Of a stretch of DNA of 5,344 bases, positions 1-5,344 are shown one piece after another (positions within the stretch are counted from its first letter, which is position 1; each line of letters begins with the position of its first letter). The translations under genes and the position numbers were made by a program. The stretch covers positions 1 through 5,344 of the forward strand of contig CAMWTD010000158.1 of assembly GCA_947177085.1 (NCBI GenBank), written 5' to 3'. Source of the stretch: an uncultured Desulfovibrio sp. (GTDB lineage: Bacteria; Desulfobacterota; Desulfovibrionia; Desulfovibrionales; Desulfovibrionaceae). The notes beneath the pieces are model-generated. The model made no database searches. It was not told the origin of the DNA and saw only the letters and a list, made by a program, of their open reading frames with translations.

Positions 1-60
1 AGCGCGTACGCACCAAAAACCTGTGCTGTTTTTAACCTTTCTCACCCTAACGCCTCAATG

Positions 61-300
61 GCAAGAAATTCTTTATTTTTTTCTATCTTTCCTGTCTGTT
101 GACCCTACCTTCCAACTATTTGCACCAAGAAAAGAGTTTGTAAAAGTCCAAATTCTAAATTGCCTACCTATATAATGAGCCATCAGAAGATAGACAATTA
201 TTTTTTAAATTTTTTAAAGGAAACAAATATCATTAATTATCCAGAAATTAAAACTATTATTCGACAGGGTCTCCTTGATTCCATTGGTTTAAAGTAACCC
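61..300. other. AT-rich segment without a convincing gene
   Basis: Hand counting gives about 30% GC over these 240 bases, falling to about 17% in 181-240, against the clearly GC-rich liv genes to the right. Two short ATG frames exist: 175-297 on the plus strand (40 codons, MSHQKIDNYF...) and 73-183 on the minus strand (36 codons, MAHYIGRQFR...). Neither has a good Shine-Dalgarno site or a family I recognise. A 9-base tandem direct repeat, TTTTTTAAA, lies at 201-218. A minus-strand promoter-like pair, TTGTCT (192-197) and TATATA (169-174) with a 17-base spacer, is present, but such matches are common by chance in AT-rich DNA. The composition suggests transferred DNA or the edge of an island; that is inference, as no integrase, tRNA or attachment site is visible. 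Confidence 0.6.
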
Positions 301-610
301 AAGGCAACAAACTACCCGGTTAGAGGAAGCGCCGCCCTCAAAGCCTTGTTTTTGATGTGATGGCGGATATGGGCATCGAGACCGTGCCTTTGCCGGGATA
401 GTTCTTCACCTCAGGCTGAACCGTAAGCCTATCCAGATTGAGGAGTCGGAACACTGAATATTTTTGACGTACTCTCCGAGAAGGAGTTTTGGTGTGGGAT
501 ATGCCTGGCAGGCGCGCCCATGGTAGAGGAGAACCTTACAGGCGCATAGCAAGCAACCCTCGGCTATGCCATGGGGCGCCTTTATCAGCTACACGCAAGG
601 GCTGGGAGCC
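301..610. other. Intergenic region of intermediate GC beyond livF
   Basis: About 310 bases with roughly 50-57% GC, between the AT-rich segment and the end of livF. All plus-strand frames are broken by stops into pieces of a few dozen codons, none with a convincing start plus ribosome site. The minus strand has one stop-free run of 65 codons (338-535), but without an upstream ATG. The look is of degenerate or non-coding DNA; I could not match any piece to a transposase or other family. Apart from the foldable block at 511-580 and a tiny hairpin next to the livF stop (600-610, GGCT/AGCC), I see no defined feature. Confidence 0.5.
511..580. repeat. 70-base imperfect inverted repeat with inner stem
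   Basis: GGCGCGCCCATGG (511-523) pairs with CCATGGGGCGCC (569-580): 12 base pairs with a single bulged G at 516. Inside, CATAGC (545-550) pairs with GCTATG (563-568), and a small AGG/CCT hairpin is possible at 527-536, so a three-way junction could form. On the plus strand the structure is followed by only three T residues, and on the minus strand by no T-run, so it is not a standard intrinsic terminator. It begins 31 bases past the livF stop and might mark the 3' end of the liv transcript, an RNA element, or the edge of a mobile element. Function is unknown. Confidence 0.5.
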
Positions 611-1321
611 TCACCCCCCGAGATACGCCTCGCGCACGGCGGCGTCGGCCAACAGGTTCGCCGCCGTGTCCTCGCGCACCACGCGGCCCACTTCCAGCAC
701 ATAGCCGCGCGTGGCGAGCTTCAGGGCCGCGCGGGCGTTCTGCTCCACGAGGAGCACGGTGACGCCGCGCTGGTTGATGGCCCGCACCGTGTCGAAGATG
801 GAACGCACGAGCAGGGGGGCGAGGCCGAGGGAGGGCTCGTCCAGCAAAAGGAGGCGCGGCTCGGCCATGAGCGCACGGCCGATGGCGAGCATCTGCTGCT
901 CCCCGCCCGAGAGCGTGCCCGCGAGCTGGCCCTTGCGCTCCATAAGGCGGGGGAAGAGGTCGAAGATCCACTCAAGCGTGCGCTCGCTGCGCGCCTTGTC
1001 CCGGATGCTGAAGGCCCCGAGGCGCAGGTTCTCGAGCACGCTCATGGCCCCGAACACGCGGCGGCCTTCCGGCGACTGGGCGATGCCGAGGCCCACCACC
1101 TCGTGGCTCGGCAGGCGTAAAAGCGGCTTGCCGTCAAAGAGGATCTCCCCGGAGCTCGGGCGCACGAGGCCGCTGATGCTGAGCAGGGTGGTGCTCTTGC
1201 CCGCGCCGTTGGCCCCGAGGATGGTGACGATCTCGCCCTCGTCCACGGTGAGGTCGATGCCGTGCAGGGCCTCCACGCTGCCGTAGCGCACCCGGATGTC
1301 CGAAAGCGTCAGCAGGGCCAT
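611..1321 (-). CDS. livF: Branched-chain amino acid ABC transporter ATPase LivF
   Basis: A 236-residue cytoplasmic ATP-binding subunit of a Liv/HAAT-type importer, close in length to E. coli LivF (237). Visible motifs are Walker A GANGAGKS (36-43), the LivF-typical PEGRRVF segment (84-90) near the Q-loop, signature LSGGEQQ (137-143), Walker B RLLLLDEP (156-163) with catalytic Glu162, D-loop SLGLAP (164-169), and LVEQNA (191-196). In the last, Gln194 stands where most ABC ATPases have the switch histidine, a normal LivF trait. The ATG at 1319-1321 is chosen because MALLTLSDIRVRYG is the usual family start and AGGTGG (1326-1331) precedes it by 4 bases. A longer in-frame reading to 1456 runs antisense-free into livG and has no LivF homology. 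The gene starts one base after the livG stop, is last in the operon, and presumably pairs with LivG. Confidence 0.96.
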   Translation of the reverse strand: MALLTLSDIRVRYGSVEALHGIDLTVDEGEIVTILGANGAGKSTTLLSISGLVRPSSGEILFDGKPLLRLPSHEVVGLGIAQSPEGRRVFGAMSVLENLRLGAFSIRDKARSERTLEWIFDLFPRLMERKGQLAGTLSGGEQQMLAIGRALMAEPRLLLLDEPSLGLAPLLVRSIFDTVRAINQRGVTVLLVEQNARAALKLATRGYVLEVGRVVREDTAANLLADAAVREAYLGG

Positions 1322-1322
1322 C

Positions 1323-2093
1323 TTACCACCTGTCGTCATCGGCGCCGAGATAGGCTTCGATGACCGCCGGGTTTTCGCGCAAGGCCGCGGGCTCGCCCTC
1401 GGCGATGAGCGTGCCGTGTTCCAGCACCACGAGCTTTTCGCAGACCTGCATGACAAGGCGCATATCGTGCTCGATAAGCAAGATGGTGATGCCGCGCGCC
1501 CGGATGGCGCGAATCAGCTCCACGAGGGCCGCGGTTTCCTGGTCGTTCATGCCGCCCGCGGGCTCGTCGAGGATGAGCAGCCGCGGGTCGGAGGCCAGCG
1601 CCCGCGCGATTTCCAAAAGGCGCTGGTTGCCGTAGGAAAGGGCTTGGGCCATGGCCTCGGCCTGCCCGGTGAGGCCCACGAAGGCGAGCTCCTCCAGCGA
1701 GCGCGCCACGGCCTCGCGCTCCTCGCGCCGCTGGCCCGGCGTGTGCAGCATACAGGCGAAAAGCCCGGCCTTCATGCGACAGTGCCGCCCGGCGAGCACG
1801 TTCTCCACCACAGGCAGCCGCCCGAACAGCCGGATGCTCTGGAAGGTGCGGGCGATGCCGAGCTCCACGATGCGGTGCGGGGCGAGCCCAGTGATGTCGC
1901 GCCCGGCGAAGCGGATGCCGCCGCGCTCCGGCGCGTAGTTGCCGGTGATGCAGTTGAACACCGTGGTCTTGCCCGCGCCGTTGGGCCCGATAAGGCCCAC
2001 CACGCTGCCCTCGTCCACGCTGAAGGAGAGGTCGTTGACGGCCACGAGGCCCCCGAAGACCTTGGTCACGTCCGTGAGCTCGAGCAGGCTCAT
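1323..2093 (-). CDS. livG: Branched-chain amino acid ABC transporter ATPase LivG
   Basis: A 256-residue cytoplasmic ATPase (E. coli LivG has 255), expected to form a heterodimer with LivF beneath the LivH-LivM channel. Motifs are Walker A GPNGAGKT (36-43), Q-loop Gln85 in RTFQSIRLF, the divergent signature LSYGNQRLLEIARAL (152-166), Walker B RLLILDEP (171-178) with Glu177, and switch His209 in IEHDM. The weakened signature is normal for LivG; with the Gln-for-His change in LivF, it predicts one consensus and one degenerate ATP site (inference). The C-terminal part EGEPAALRENPAVIEAYLG is also characteristic. The start at 2091-2093 sits in an ATGA overlap with the livM stop and has AGGAGG at 2104-2109, a slightly long 10 bases upstream. 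The same frame stays open to 3140, but that extension is only a shadow of livM. Confidence 0.96.
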   Translation of the reverse strand: MSLLELTDVTKVFGGLVAVNDLSFSVDEGSVVGLIGPNGAGKTTVFNCITGNYAPERGGIRFAGRDITGLAPHRIVELGIARTFQSIRLFGRLPVVENVLAGRHCRMKAGLFACMLHTPGQRREEREAVARSLEELAFVGLTGQAEAMAQALSYGNQRLLEIARALASDPRLLILDEPAGGMNDQETAALVELIRAIRARGITILLIEHDMRLVMQVCEKLVVLEHGTLIAEGEPAALRENPAVIEAYLGADDDRW

Positions 2094-3037
2094 GGCCGCG
2101 CCCCCTCCTCTGGCGGCGGCATGGCGTAGCGGCGCGCAAGCGGCGGGAACAGGCCCTGCGGCCGCCAGATCATCATCACCATCATGGCCAGGCCGAAGAT
2201 GAGCATCCGCGCGTCGGAAAACTCGCGCAACAGCTCGGGCAGGCCGATGAACAGGAACACGCTCAAGAGCACGCCCACCTGGCTGCCCCCGGAGAGGATG
2301 ACCACGGCGAAGAGGATCACCGACTCCATGAAGTTGAAGGACTCCGGCGCGATGGTCAGCATCTTGGCGGCATAGACCGTGCCTGCCATGCCGGCCCAGG
2401 CCGCGCCCAGGGTGAAGGCGGCGAGCTTGTAGCCGGTCACGTTGACGCCGCAGCCCTCGGCGGCGACGTCGTCCTCCTTGATATAGTTGAGCGCGCGCCC
2501 GAAGCGCGAGCGCCACAGCCCGTAAAAGAGCAGCATGCTCACGCCCACCATGCCCCAGACGAGATAGTAGAACTGGATGCCCTTGACGATGCGGAAGCCG
2601 AAGAACACGGGCCGCGAGATGCCGAAAATGCCGTTGGCCCCGCCGGTGAGCCCGAAAACGTCGTTGATGAGCGCGATGCGCACGATCTCGACGATGCCGA
2701 TGGTGACAATGAGCAGGTAGTCGCCCCGCAAGTGGATGATGGGCCTGGCCACGGCCATGGCGAAGATGCCGGCGGCCGCGCCAGCGGGCAGCATGGTGAG
2801 GAAGATGGGCCAGTGGCAGAGCGTGTTGAGGATGGCCGTGGCGTAGGCCCCCACGGCGAAAAAGGCCGCGTGGCCCATGTTGAAGATGCCGGCCTGCCCG
2901 AGCATCACGTTGAGCGAGAGCGAGAGCAGGGCATAGAGCCCGATCATCACGCACACATCGGTCCAGTAGGCGTTGCACACGAGGGGCAGGCCCGCGATGA
3001 CCACGGCCAGCCCCGCATAGAGCGGCGTGCGGCTCAT
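2090..3037 (-). CDS. livM: Branched-chain amino acid ABC transporter permease LivM
   Basis: A 315-residue inner-membrane permease of the BPD_transp_2 family, shorter than E. coli LivM (425) but within the usual range for LivM elsewhere. Hydrophobic segments lie around residues 6-22, 28-46, 55-72, 78-97, 106-123, 157-174, 206-226, 238-265 and 278-291. Family landmarks are NVMLGQAGIFNMGHAAFFAVGAY (43-65), LRGDYLLIVTIGIVEIVRI (103-121), TGGANGIFGI (131-140), the cytoplasmic coupling stretch around KEDDVAAEGCGVNVTGYKLAAF (187-208), PESFNFMESV (231-240) and the closing WRPQGLFPPL (291-300). Near 247-256 it reads VILSGGSQVG, where many LivM proteins have a VLGGxGS-type stretch. It overlaps livH and livG by 4 bases each (ATGA). 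No clear Shine-Dalgarno site precedes it, so translation is probably coupled to livH. Confidence 0.95.
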   Translation of the reverse strand: MSRTPLYAGLAVVIAGLPLVCNAYWTDVCVMIGLYALLSLSLNVMLGQAGIFNMGHAAFFAVGAYATAILNTLCHWPIFLTMLPAGAAAGIFAMAVARPIIHLRGDYLLIVTIGIVEIVRIALINDVFGLTGGANGIFGISRPVFFGFRIVKGIQFYYLVWGMVGVSMLLFYGLWRSRFGRALNYIKEDDVAAEGCGVNVTGYKLAAFTLGAAWAGMAGTVYAAKMLTIAPESFNFMESVILFAVVILSGGSQVGVLLSVFLFIGLPELLREFSDARMLIFGLAMMVMMIWRPQGLFPPLARRYAMPPPEEGARP

Positions 3038-3939
3038 AGCTTGTCCGCCGTGCGCTCGCCCAGGATGCCCGTGGGGCGGATGATGAGGATGAGGATAAGC
3101 ACGAGGAAGGCCACGGCGTCTTTCCAGGCCATGGCCACATAGCCGGCGGCCAGCGCTTCGGTGACGCCGAGCAGAAGCCCGCCGAGCATGGCCCCGGGGA
3201 TATTGCCGATGCCCCCGAGGATGGCGGCGGTGAAGGCCTTGAGCCCGTAGGACCAGCCCATGGTGAAGTCGATCTGGCCGTAGTAGATGCCCACCATGAG
3301 CCCGGCCATGCCGCCGAGCCCCGGGCCGATAAGAAAGACGAGCGCGATGACCCGGTCCACGTTGATGCCCATGAGGCGGGCCGCCCCGGGGTCGATGGCC
3401 GTGGCGCGGATGGCCGCGCCCATGCGCGTGCGCTGGATGAAGGCCGACAGCGCCAGCATGAGCGCCACGCTGGCCCCGAGAATGAGCAGGCGCACGCCGG
3501 GCACGCTCACGCCGAAGAGGTTCACCGTGAAGTCGGGGCGCAGGAAGTCGGGATAGACGTAGACGCGCGCACCGTAGATAAGCATGATGGCGTTTTCAAA
3601 AAAGATGGACGCGCCGAGCGCCGACACCACGGCCGAAAGGCGGTTGGCCCCGCGCAGGGGGCGGTAGGCCGCGCGTTCCAGCAGCACCCCGATAAGCGCC
3701 ACGAGCAGCCCCACCATGACAAAGACCGCCAGCACGGCCACGGCCGGGGGCAGCACGCCCGCGAGCCTGCCGCTGACGAGCAGGGTGAGGCCGAGATAGG
3801 CCCCGATGGTGAACAGGTCTCCGTGGGCGAAATTGATGAGCTTGAGCACGCCATAGACCATGGTGTAGCCCAAGGCCACCAGGGCGTAGATGCCGCCCAC
3901 GGCGAGACCGTTGAGAAGCTGCTGGAAAAACTGTTCCAT
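3034..3939 (-). CDS. livH: Branched-chain amino acid ABC transporter permease LivH
   Basis: A 301-residue inner-membrane permease (E. coli LivH has 308), the partner of LivM in the channel. The N-terminus MEQFFQQLLNGLAVGGIYAL and following LGYTMVYGVLKLINFAHGD (23-41) are characteristic of LivH. Further landmarks are ERAAYRPLRGANRLS (88-102), the coupling segment RATAIDPGAARLMGINVDRVIAL (178-200), GIYYGQIDF (217-225), LKAFTAAILGGIGNIPGA (233-250) and the terminal IIRPTGILGE (286-295). About eight hydrophobic segments are visible. The ATG at 3937-3939 is chosen on family grounds; an in-frame ATG at 3997-3999 would add 20 untypical residues (MPGPSRCGAP...) and lies inside a stem-loop. Neither start has a recognisable Shine-Dalgarno site. 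The gene lies 131 bases after livK across a stem-loop-rich gap and overlaps livM by ATGA. Confidence 0.95.
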   Translation of the reverse strand: MEQFFQQLLNGLAVGGIYALVALGYTMVYGVLKLINFAHGDLFTIGAYLGLTLLVSGRLAGVLPPAVAVLAVFVMVGLLVALIGVLLERAAYRPLRGANRLSAVVSALGASIFFENAIMLIYGARVYVYPDFLRPDFTVNLFGVSVPGVRLLILGASVALMLALSAFIQRTRMGAAIRATAIDPGAARLMGINVDRVIALVFLIGPGLGGMAGLMVGIYYGQIDFTMGWSYGLKAFTAAILGGIGNIPGAMLGGLLLGVTEALAAGYVAMAWKDAVAFLVLILILIIRPTGILGERTADKL

Positions 3940-3965
3940 GCCTGCGCGCCGAAATCCCGTAGCTG

Positions 3966-3998
3966 TGCCCGGTGCGCCGCATCGCGACGGACCGGGCA
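3966..3998 (-). repeat. Stem-loop upstream of livH
   Basis: TGCCCGGT (3966-3973) and ACCGGGCA (3991-3998) form a perfect 8-base-pair inverted repeat around a 17-base spacer. A further CCG/CGG pairing (3977-3979 with 3988-3990) is possible inside. In the transcript it lies 26 bases before the livH start. It lacks a following U-run, so it is not an intrinsic terminator. A role in mRNA stability or in control of livH translation is inferred from position only. Confidence 0.55.
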
Positions 3999-4019
3999 TG
4001 AAACAGATTCACGCGTTGC

Positions 4020-4033
4020 CGGGGGATCCCCCG
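4020..4033. repeat. 14-base perfect palindrome in livK-livH gap
   Basis: CGGGGGATCCCCCG is a perfect palindrome that could fold as a 5-base-pair stem with a GATC loop, or be a two-fold symmetric protein site. It lies between two other inverted repeats in the gap after livK. No U-run follows on either strand. Such a GC palindrome can arise by chance in high-GC DNA, so function is uncertain. Confidence 0.45.
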
Positions 4034-4034
4034 T

Positions 4035-4061
4035 CGCCGGGGCCGTGCGCGCCGCCCGGCG
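4035..4061 (-). repeat. Stem-loop immediately after livK stop
   Basis: CGCCGGG (4035-4041) pairs with CCCGGCG (4055-4061) around a 13-base spacer, starting 9 bases beyond the livK stop codon in the transcript. No U-run follows, so it does not look like a full terminator. A 3' stem-loop here could protect livK mRNA from exonuclease after processing, as intergenic repeats do for malE in E. coli; this is analogy, not shown by the sequence. Confidence 0.5.
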
Positions 4062-4070
4062 TCGGCGTCC

Positions 4071-5201
4071 CTAGCGGGGTTGCAGCTCGAAAGCGCCTGC
4101 GTTGTTGACGATATAGGTGCGGTAAAATTCGCCCACGCGGTCGCCCTTGGCGTCAAAGCCGAGGCTGCCGGAAAGGCCGGGCATGTCCTTGAGCTCCTTC
4201 AGCCACGCGGCCATGGCCTCCGGGTCTGCCTTGCCCGCGGCAAGCGCGCCCTCGATGGCCTTGTAGGCGTCGCCCGCGAGCACCGCCCACACGGAGACGG
4301 GCACGCTGTCATACTTCGCCTTGTAGGCGGCGAGAAAATCCCTGGCTTCCTTCGTGTCCATGTCCTGCGGGAGCGGCGGGCTGATGAAGAAATAGCCGGC
4401 CGCGGCCTCGGGCCCGGCGATCTTGACGAGGTCCTGGTGGTTGGCCGCGTCGCCGCCCATCATGGGCACGTCCCACGACATTTCCTTTTTCTGCCTGAGC
4501 AGCATCCCGGTCTCGGGATAGTAGCCGGTGAAGAACACAAGATCCGGGTTCGCGGCCTTGAGCTTGGTGAGGATGGCGGTGTAGTCGCGCTCGCCCGGGG
4601 TGAGGGCGTCGAAGAAGATGACCTTCACGCCCGCCTTTTCCAGCGCGGCGCGGCTCTCCTCGGCGAGGCCCTTGGCGTAGGAGGAATTGTCGTGCAAAAG
4701 GGCCACGGCCTTGTAGCCGCCCTTTTCTATGGCGGCAGCGGCGGACTTGCCTTGCGCGTCGTCGCGCGGGCTCGTGCGGAAGAAGCGCTCGAGGCCCTTT
4801 TCCGTGAGGCGCACGCTGGTGGAGCCCGTGCCGATCTGCACGAGGCCGGCCTCGTCCACGATGTTCTGGGTGGCTTCCGTCACCGCCGAGCCGTAGGTCC
4901 CGATGACCGCGGCCACGCCGGCCGAGGCCAGCTTCTGCGCGGCAAGGGCGGCCGTGCGCGGGTCGCCGGCGTCGTCCTCCACCACGAGGCGCACGGTGTC
5001 GCCGTTGATGCCGCCTTTGGCGTTGGTCTCGTCCACGAGCAGGCTCACGATGTTCTTCATGTCCTGCCCTTCGGAGGCCCACTTGCCCGTGAGCGGGCAC
5101 ATGAGGCCGATCTTGATCTCGCCGCAGGCGGCGCTGTGCGCGGAAAGCACAGGCAGAAGCGCGAGCGCCAGCGCGCCCACAAGGCCGAAAACTCTGTTCA
5201 T
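4071..5201 (-). CDS. livK: Periplasmic branched-chain amino acid binding protein LivK/LivJ-like
   Basis: A 376-residue periplasmic substrate-binding protein of the Peripla_BP_6 (LivJ/LivK) family. Residues 1-25 are a signal peptide (Arg3, hydrophobic core 6-19, likely cleavage after AHS or SAA). The mature part opens with EIKIGLMCPLTGKWASEGQ (28-46), then NAKGGINGDTVRLVVEDDAGDP (60-81), IGTYGSAVTEA (100-110) and GTGSTSVRLTEKG (124-136), the regions that hold the ligand carboxylate and amino group in LivJ. Tyr175 and GYYPETGMLLRQ (226-237) match LivJ second-lobe contacts; Asp251 in GGDAAN seems to occupy the position of the LivJ ammonium-binding Glu. The only two cysteines are Cys26 and Cys35, so the LivJ disulfide arrangement is not reproduced. 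The start at 5199-5201 is backed by GGGGGGAG, 4 bases upstream. Substrate may be Leu/Ile/Val or another amino acid or amide. Confidence 0.95.
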   Translation of the reverse strand: MNRVFGLVGALALALLPVLSAHSAACGEIKIGLMCPLTGKWASEGQDMKNIVSLLVDETNAKGGINGDTVRLVVEDDAGDPRTAALAAQKLASAGVAAVIGTYGSAVTEATQNIVDEAGLVQIGTGSTSVRLTEKGLERFFRTSPRDDAQGKSAAAAIEKGGYKAVALLHDNSSYAKGLAEESRAALEKAGVKVIFFDALTPGERDYTAILTKLKAANPDLVFFTGYYPETGMLLRQKKEMSWDVPMMGGDAANHQDLVKIAGPEAAAGYFFISPPLPQDMDTKEARDFLAAYKAKYDSVPVSVWAVLAGDAYKAIEGALAAGKADPEAMAAWLKELKDMPGLSGSLGFDAKGDRVGEFYRTYIVNNAGAFELQPR

Positions 5202-5260
5202 GCGGCTCCCCCCGGAAGCGACAGTGAATGAAGTGGCGGCAGCTTACCGCAAAACGCGAC
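5202..5260 (-). promoter_or_regulatory. livK leader and ribosome binding site
   Basis: This short stretch separates the upstream terminator from livK. The purine run GGGGGGAG (5206-5213 read on the minus strand) precedes the ATG by 4 bases and is a credible ribosome binding site. If the terminator belongs to an upstream gene, the operon promoter should lie here or overlap it, but no good -35/-10 or sigma-54 pair is visible. A small GCGG/CCGC hairpin (5236-5250) is the only other element. Confidence 0.45.
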
Positions 5261-5308
5261 AAAGCAAAAGCCCCAATCCGTGGGGCCCCGCGCGGCGGAT
5301 TGCGGGGC
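5261..5308 (-). terminator. Intrinsic terminator upstream of livK
   Basis: On the minus strand, GCCCCGCAATCCG (5308-5296) pairs with CGGATTGGGGC (5280-5270): 7 plus 4 base pairs with a 2-base bulge, followed at once by TTTTGCTTT (5269-5261). This is a good Rho-independent terminator shape for transcription running toward livK. It most simply ends an unseen gene to the right of the window; alternatively it is an attenuator in the livK leader. The plus strand lacks a T-run after the stem. Confidence 0.75.
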
Positions 5309-5344
5309 TAAGGGGCGCGGCGCTCCCCGCGGCCGAGGCAGCGC

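Noticed and set aside
15..33. AAAAAC/GTTTTT inverted repeat as a terminator
   Set aside because: The stem is 6 pairs, almost all A-T, and too weak to call.
201..218. Tandem TTTTTTAAA repeat as an origin or iteron
   Set aside because: Only two low-complexity copies in AT-rich DNA, with no replication gene nearby.
511..580. tRNA or hammerhead ribozyme
   Set aside because: About 70 bases with a three-way fold, but there is no GTTCGAATC-type T-loop, no anticodon arm of the right size, and no CTGATGA/GAAA hammerhead core on either strand.
489..704. Plus-strand frame with AAGGAG (481-486) before GTG/TTG
   Set aside because: The ribosome-site match is good, but most of the product is Arg/Pro/Ser/Thr-rich shadow of livF and has no family resemblance.
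566..1120. 184-codon plus-strand open frame opposite livF
   Set aside because: Antisense to conserved LivF motifs and without its own motifs.
1296..2129. 277-codon plus-strand open frame opposite livG
   Set aside because: It covers livG antisense, with shadow-type composition and no recognisable domain.
1323..3140. 605-codon reading extending livG upstream
   Set aside because: Only the last 256 codons are LivG; the rest is an out-of-frame shadow of livM, whose own sequence is convincing.
3937..3999. Upstream ATG for livH at 3999
   Set aside because: The added 20 residues are unlike LivH N-termini, have no ribosome site and overlap a stem-loop.
4080..5231. 383-codon plus-strand open frame opposite livK
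   Set aside because: It is antisense to a clear livK and rich in Ala, Gly, Arg, His and Val, as expected for a shadow frame in GC-rich coding DNA; no family features are seen.
5202..5262. livK promoter candidates such as TTGCTT-15-TAAGCT or a sigma-54 type GG/GC pair
   Set aside because: Each matches only about half of the consensus or has the wrong spacing, so no promoter is called.

Overview
The window is dominated by one complete, tightly packed operon on the minus strand: a branched-chain amino acid type ABC importer, read from right to left as livK-livH-livM-livG-livF (5201 down to 611). High GC in the genes, a Gram-negative style periplasmic binding protein with a signal peptide, and gene sizes and motifs typical of proteobacterial Liv systems point to a high-GC Gram-negative bacterium. 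A Desulfovibrio-like organism would fit, but that is an impression from sequence style, not a demonstrated placement.

Layout from left to right: 1-60 has mixed composition. 61-300 is strikingly AT-rich (about 30% GC by hand count) and has no convincing gene. 301-610 has intermediate GC, is also without a convincing gene, and contains a 70-base foldable structure (511-580) just beyond the end of the operon. 611-1321 is livF and 1323-2093 is livG, the two ATPases. 2090-3037 is livM and 3034-3939 is livH, the two permeases. 3940-4070 is a 131-base gap holding three consecutive inverted repeats. 4071-5201 is livK, the binding protein. 5202-5344 is the upstream region, with a minus-strand intrinsic terminator at 5261-5308.

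The five proteins would work as one machine. LivK is exported and captures substrate in the periplasm, LivH and LivM form the membrane channel, and LivG and LivF hydrolyse ATP on the cytoplasmic face. The four downstream genes are joined by ATGA overlaps (livH/livM, livM/livG) or a 1-base gap (livG/livF), so translational coupling is likely. livK is separated from them by the stem-loop-rich gap, which could allow more binding protein than permease to be made. Substrate cannot be fixed from sequence: Leu/Ile/Val is the default, but HAAT-family systems also carry other amino acids, urea or amides.

I found no convincing undescribed system. The parts most worth a second look are the AT-rich, probably foreign or degenerate left flank, the 511-580 structure, and the livK-livH intergenic stem-loops.
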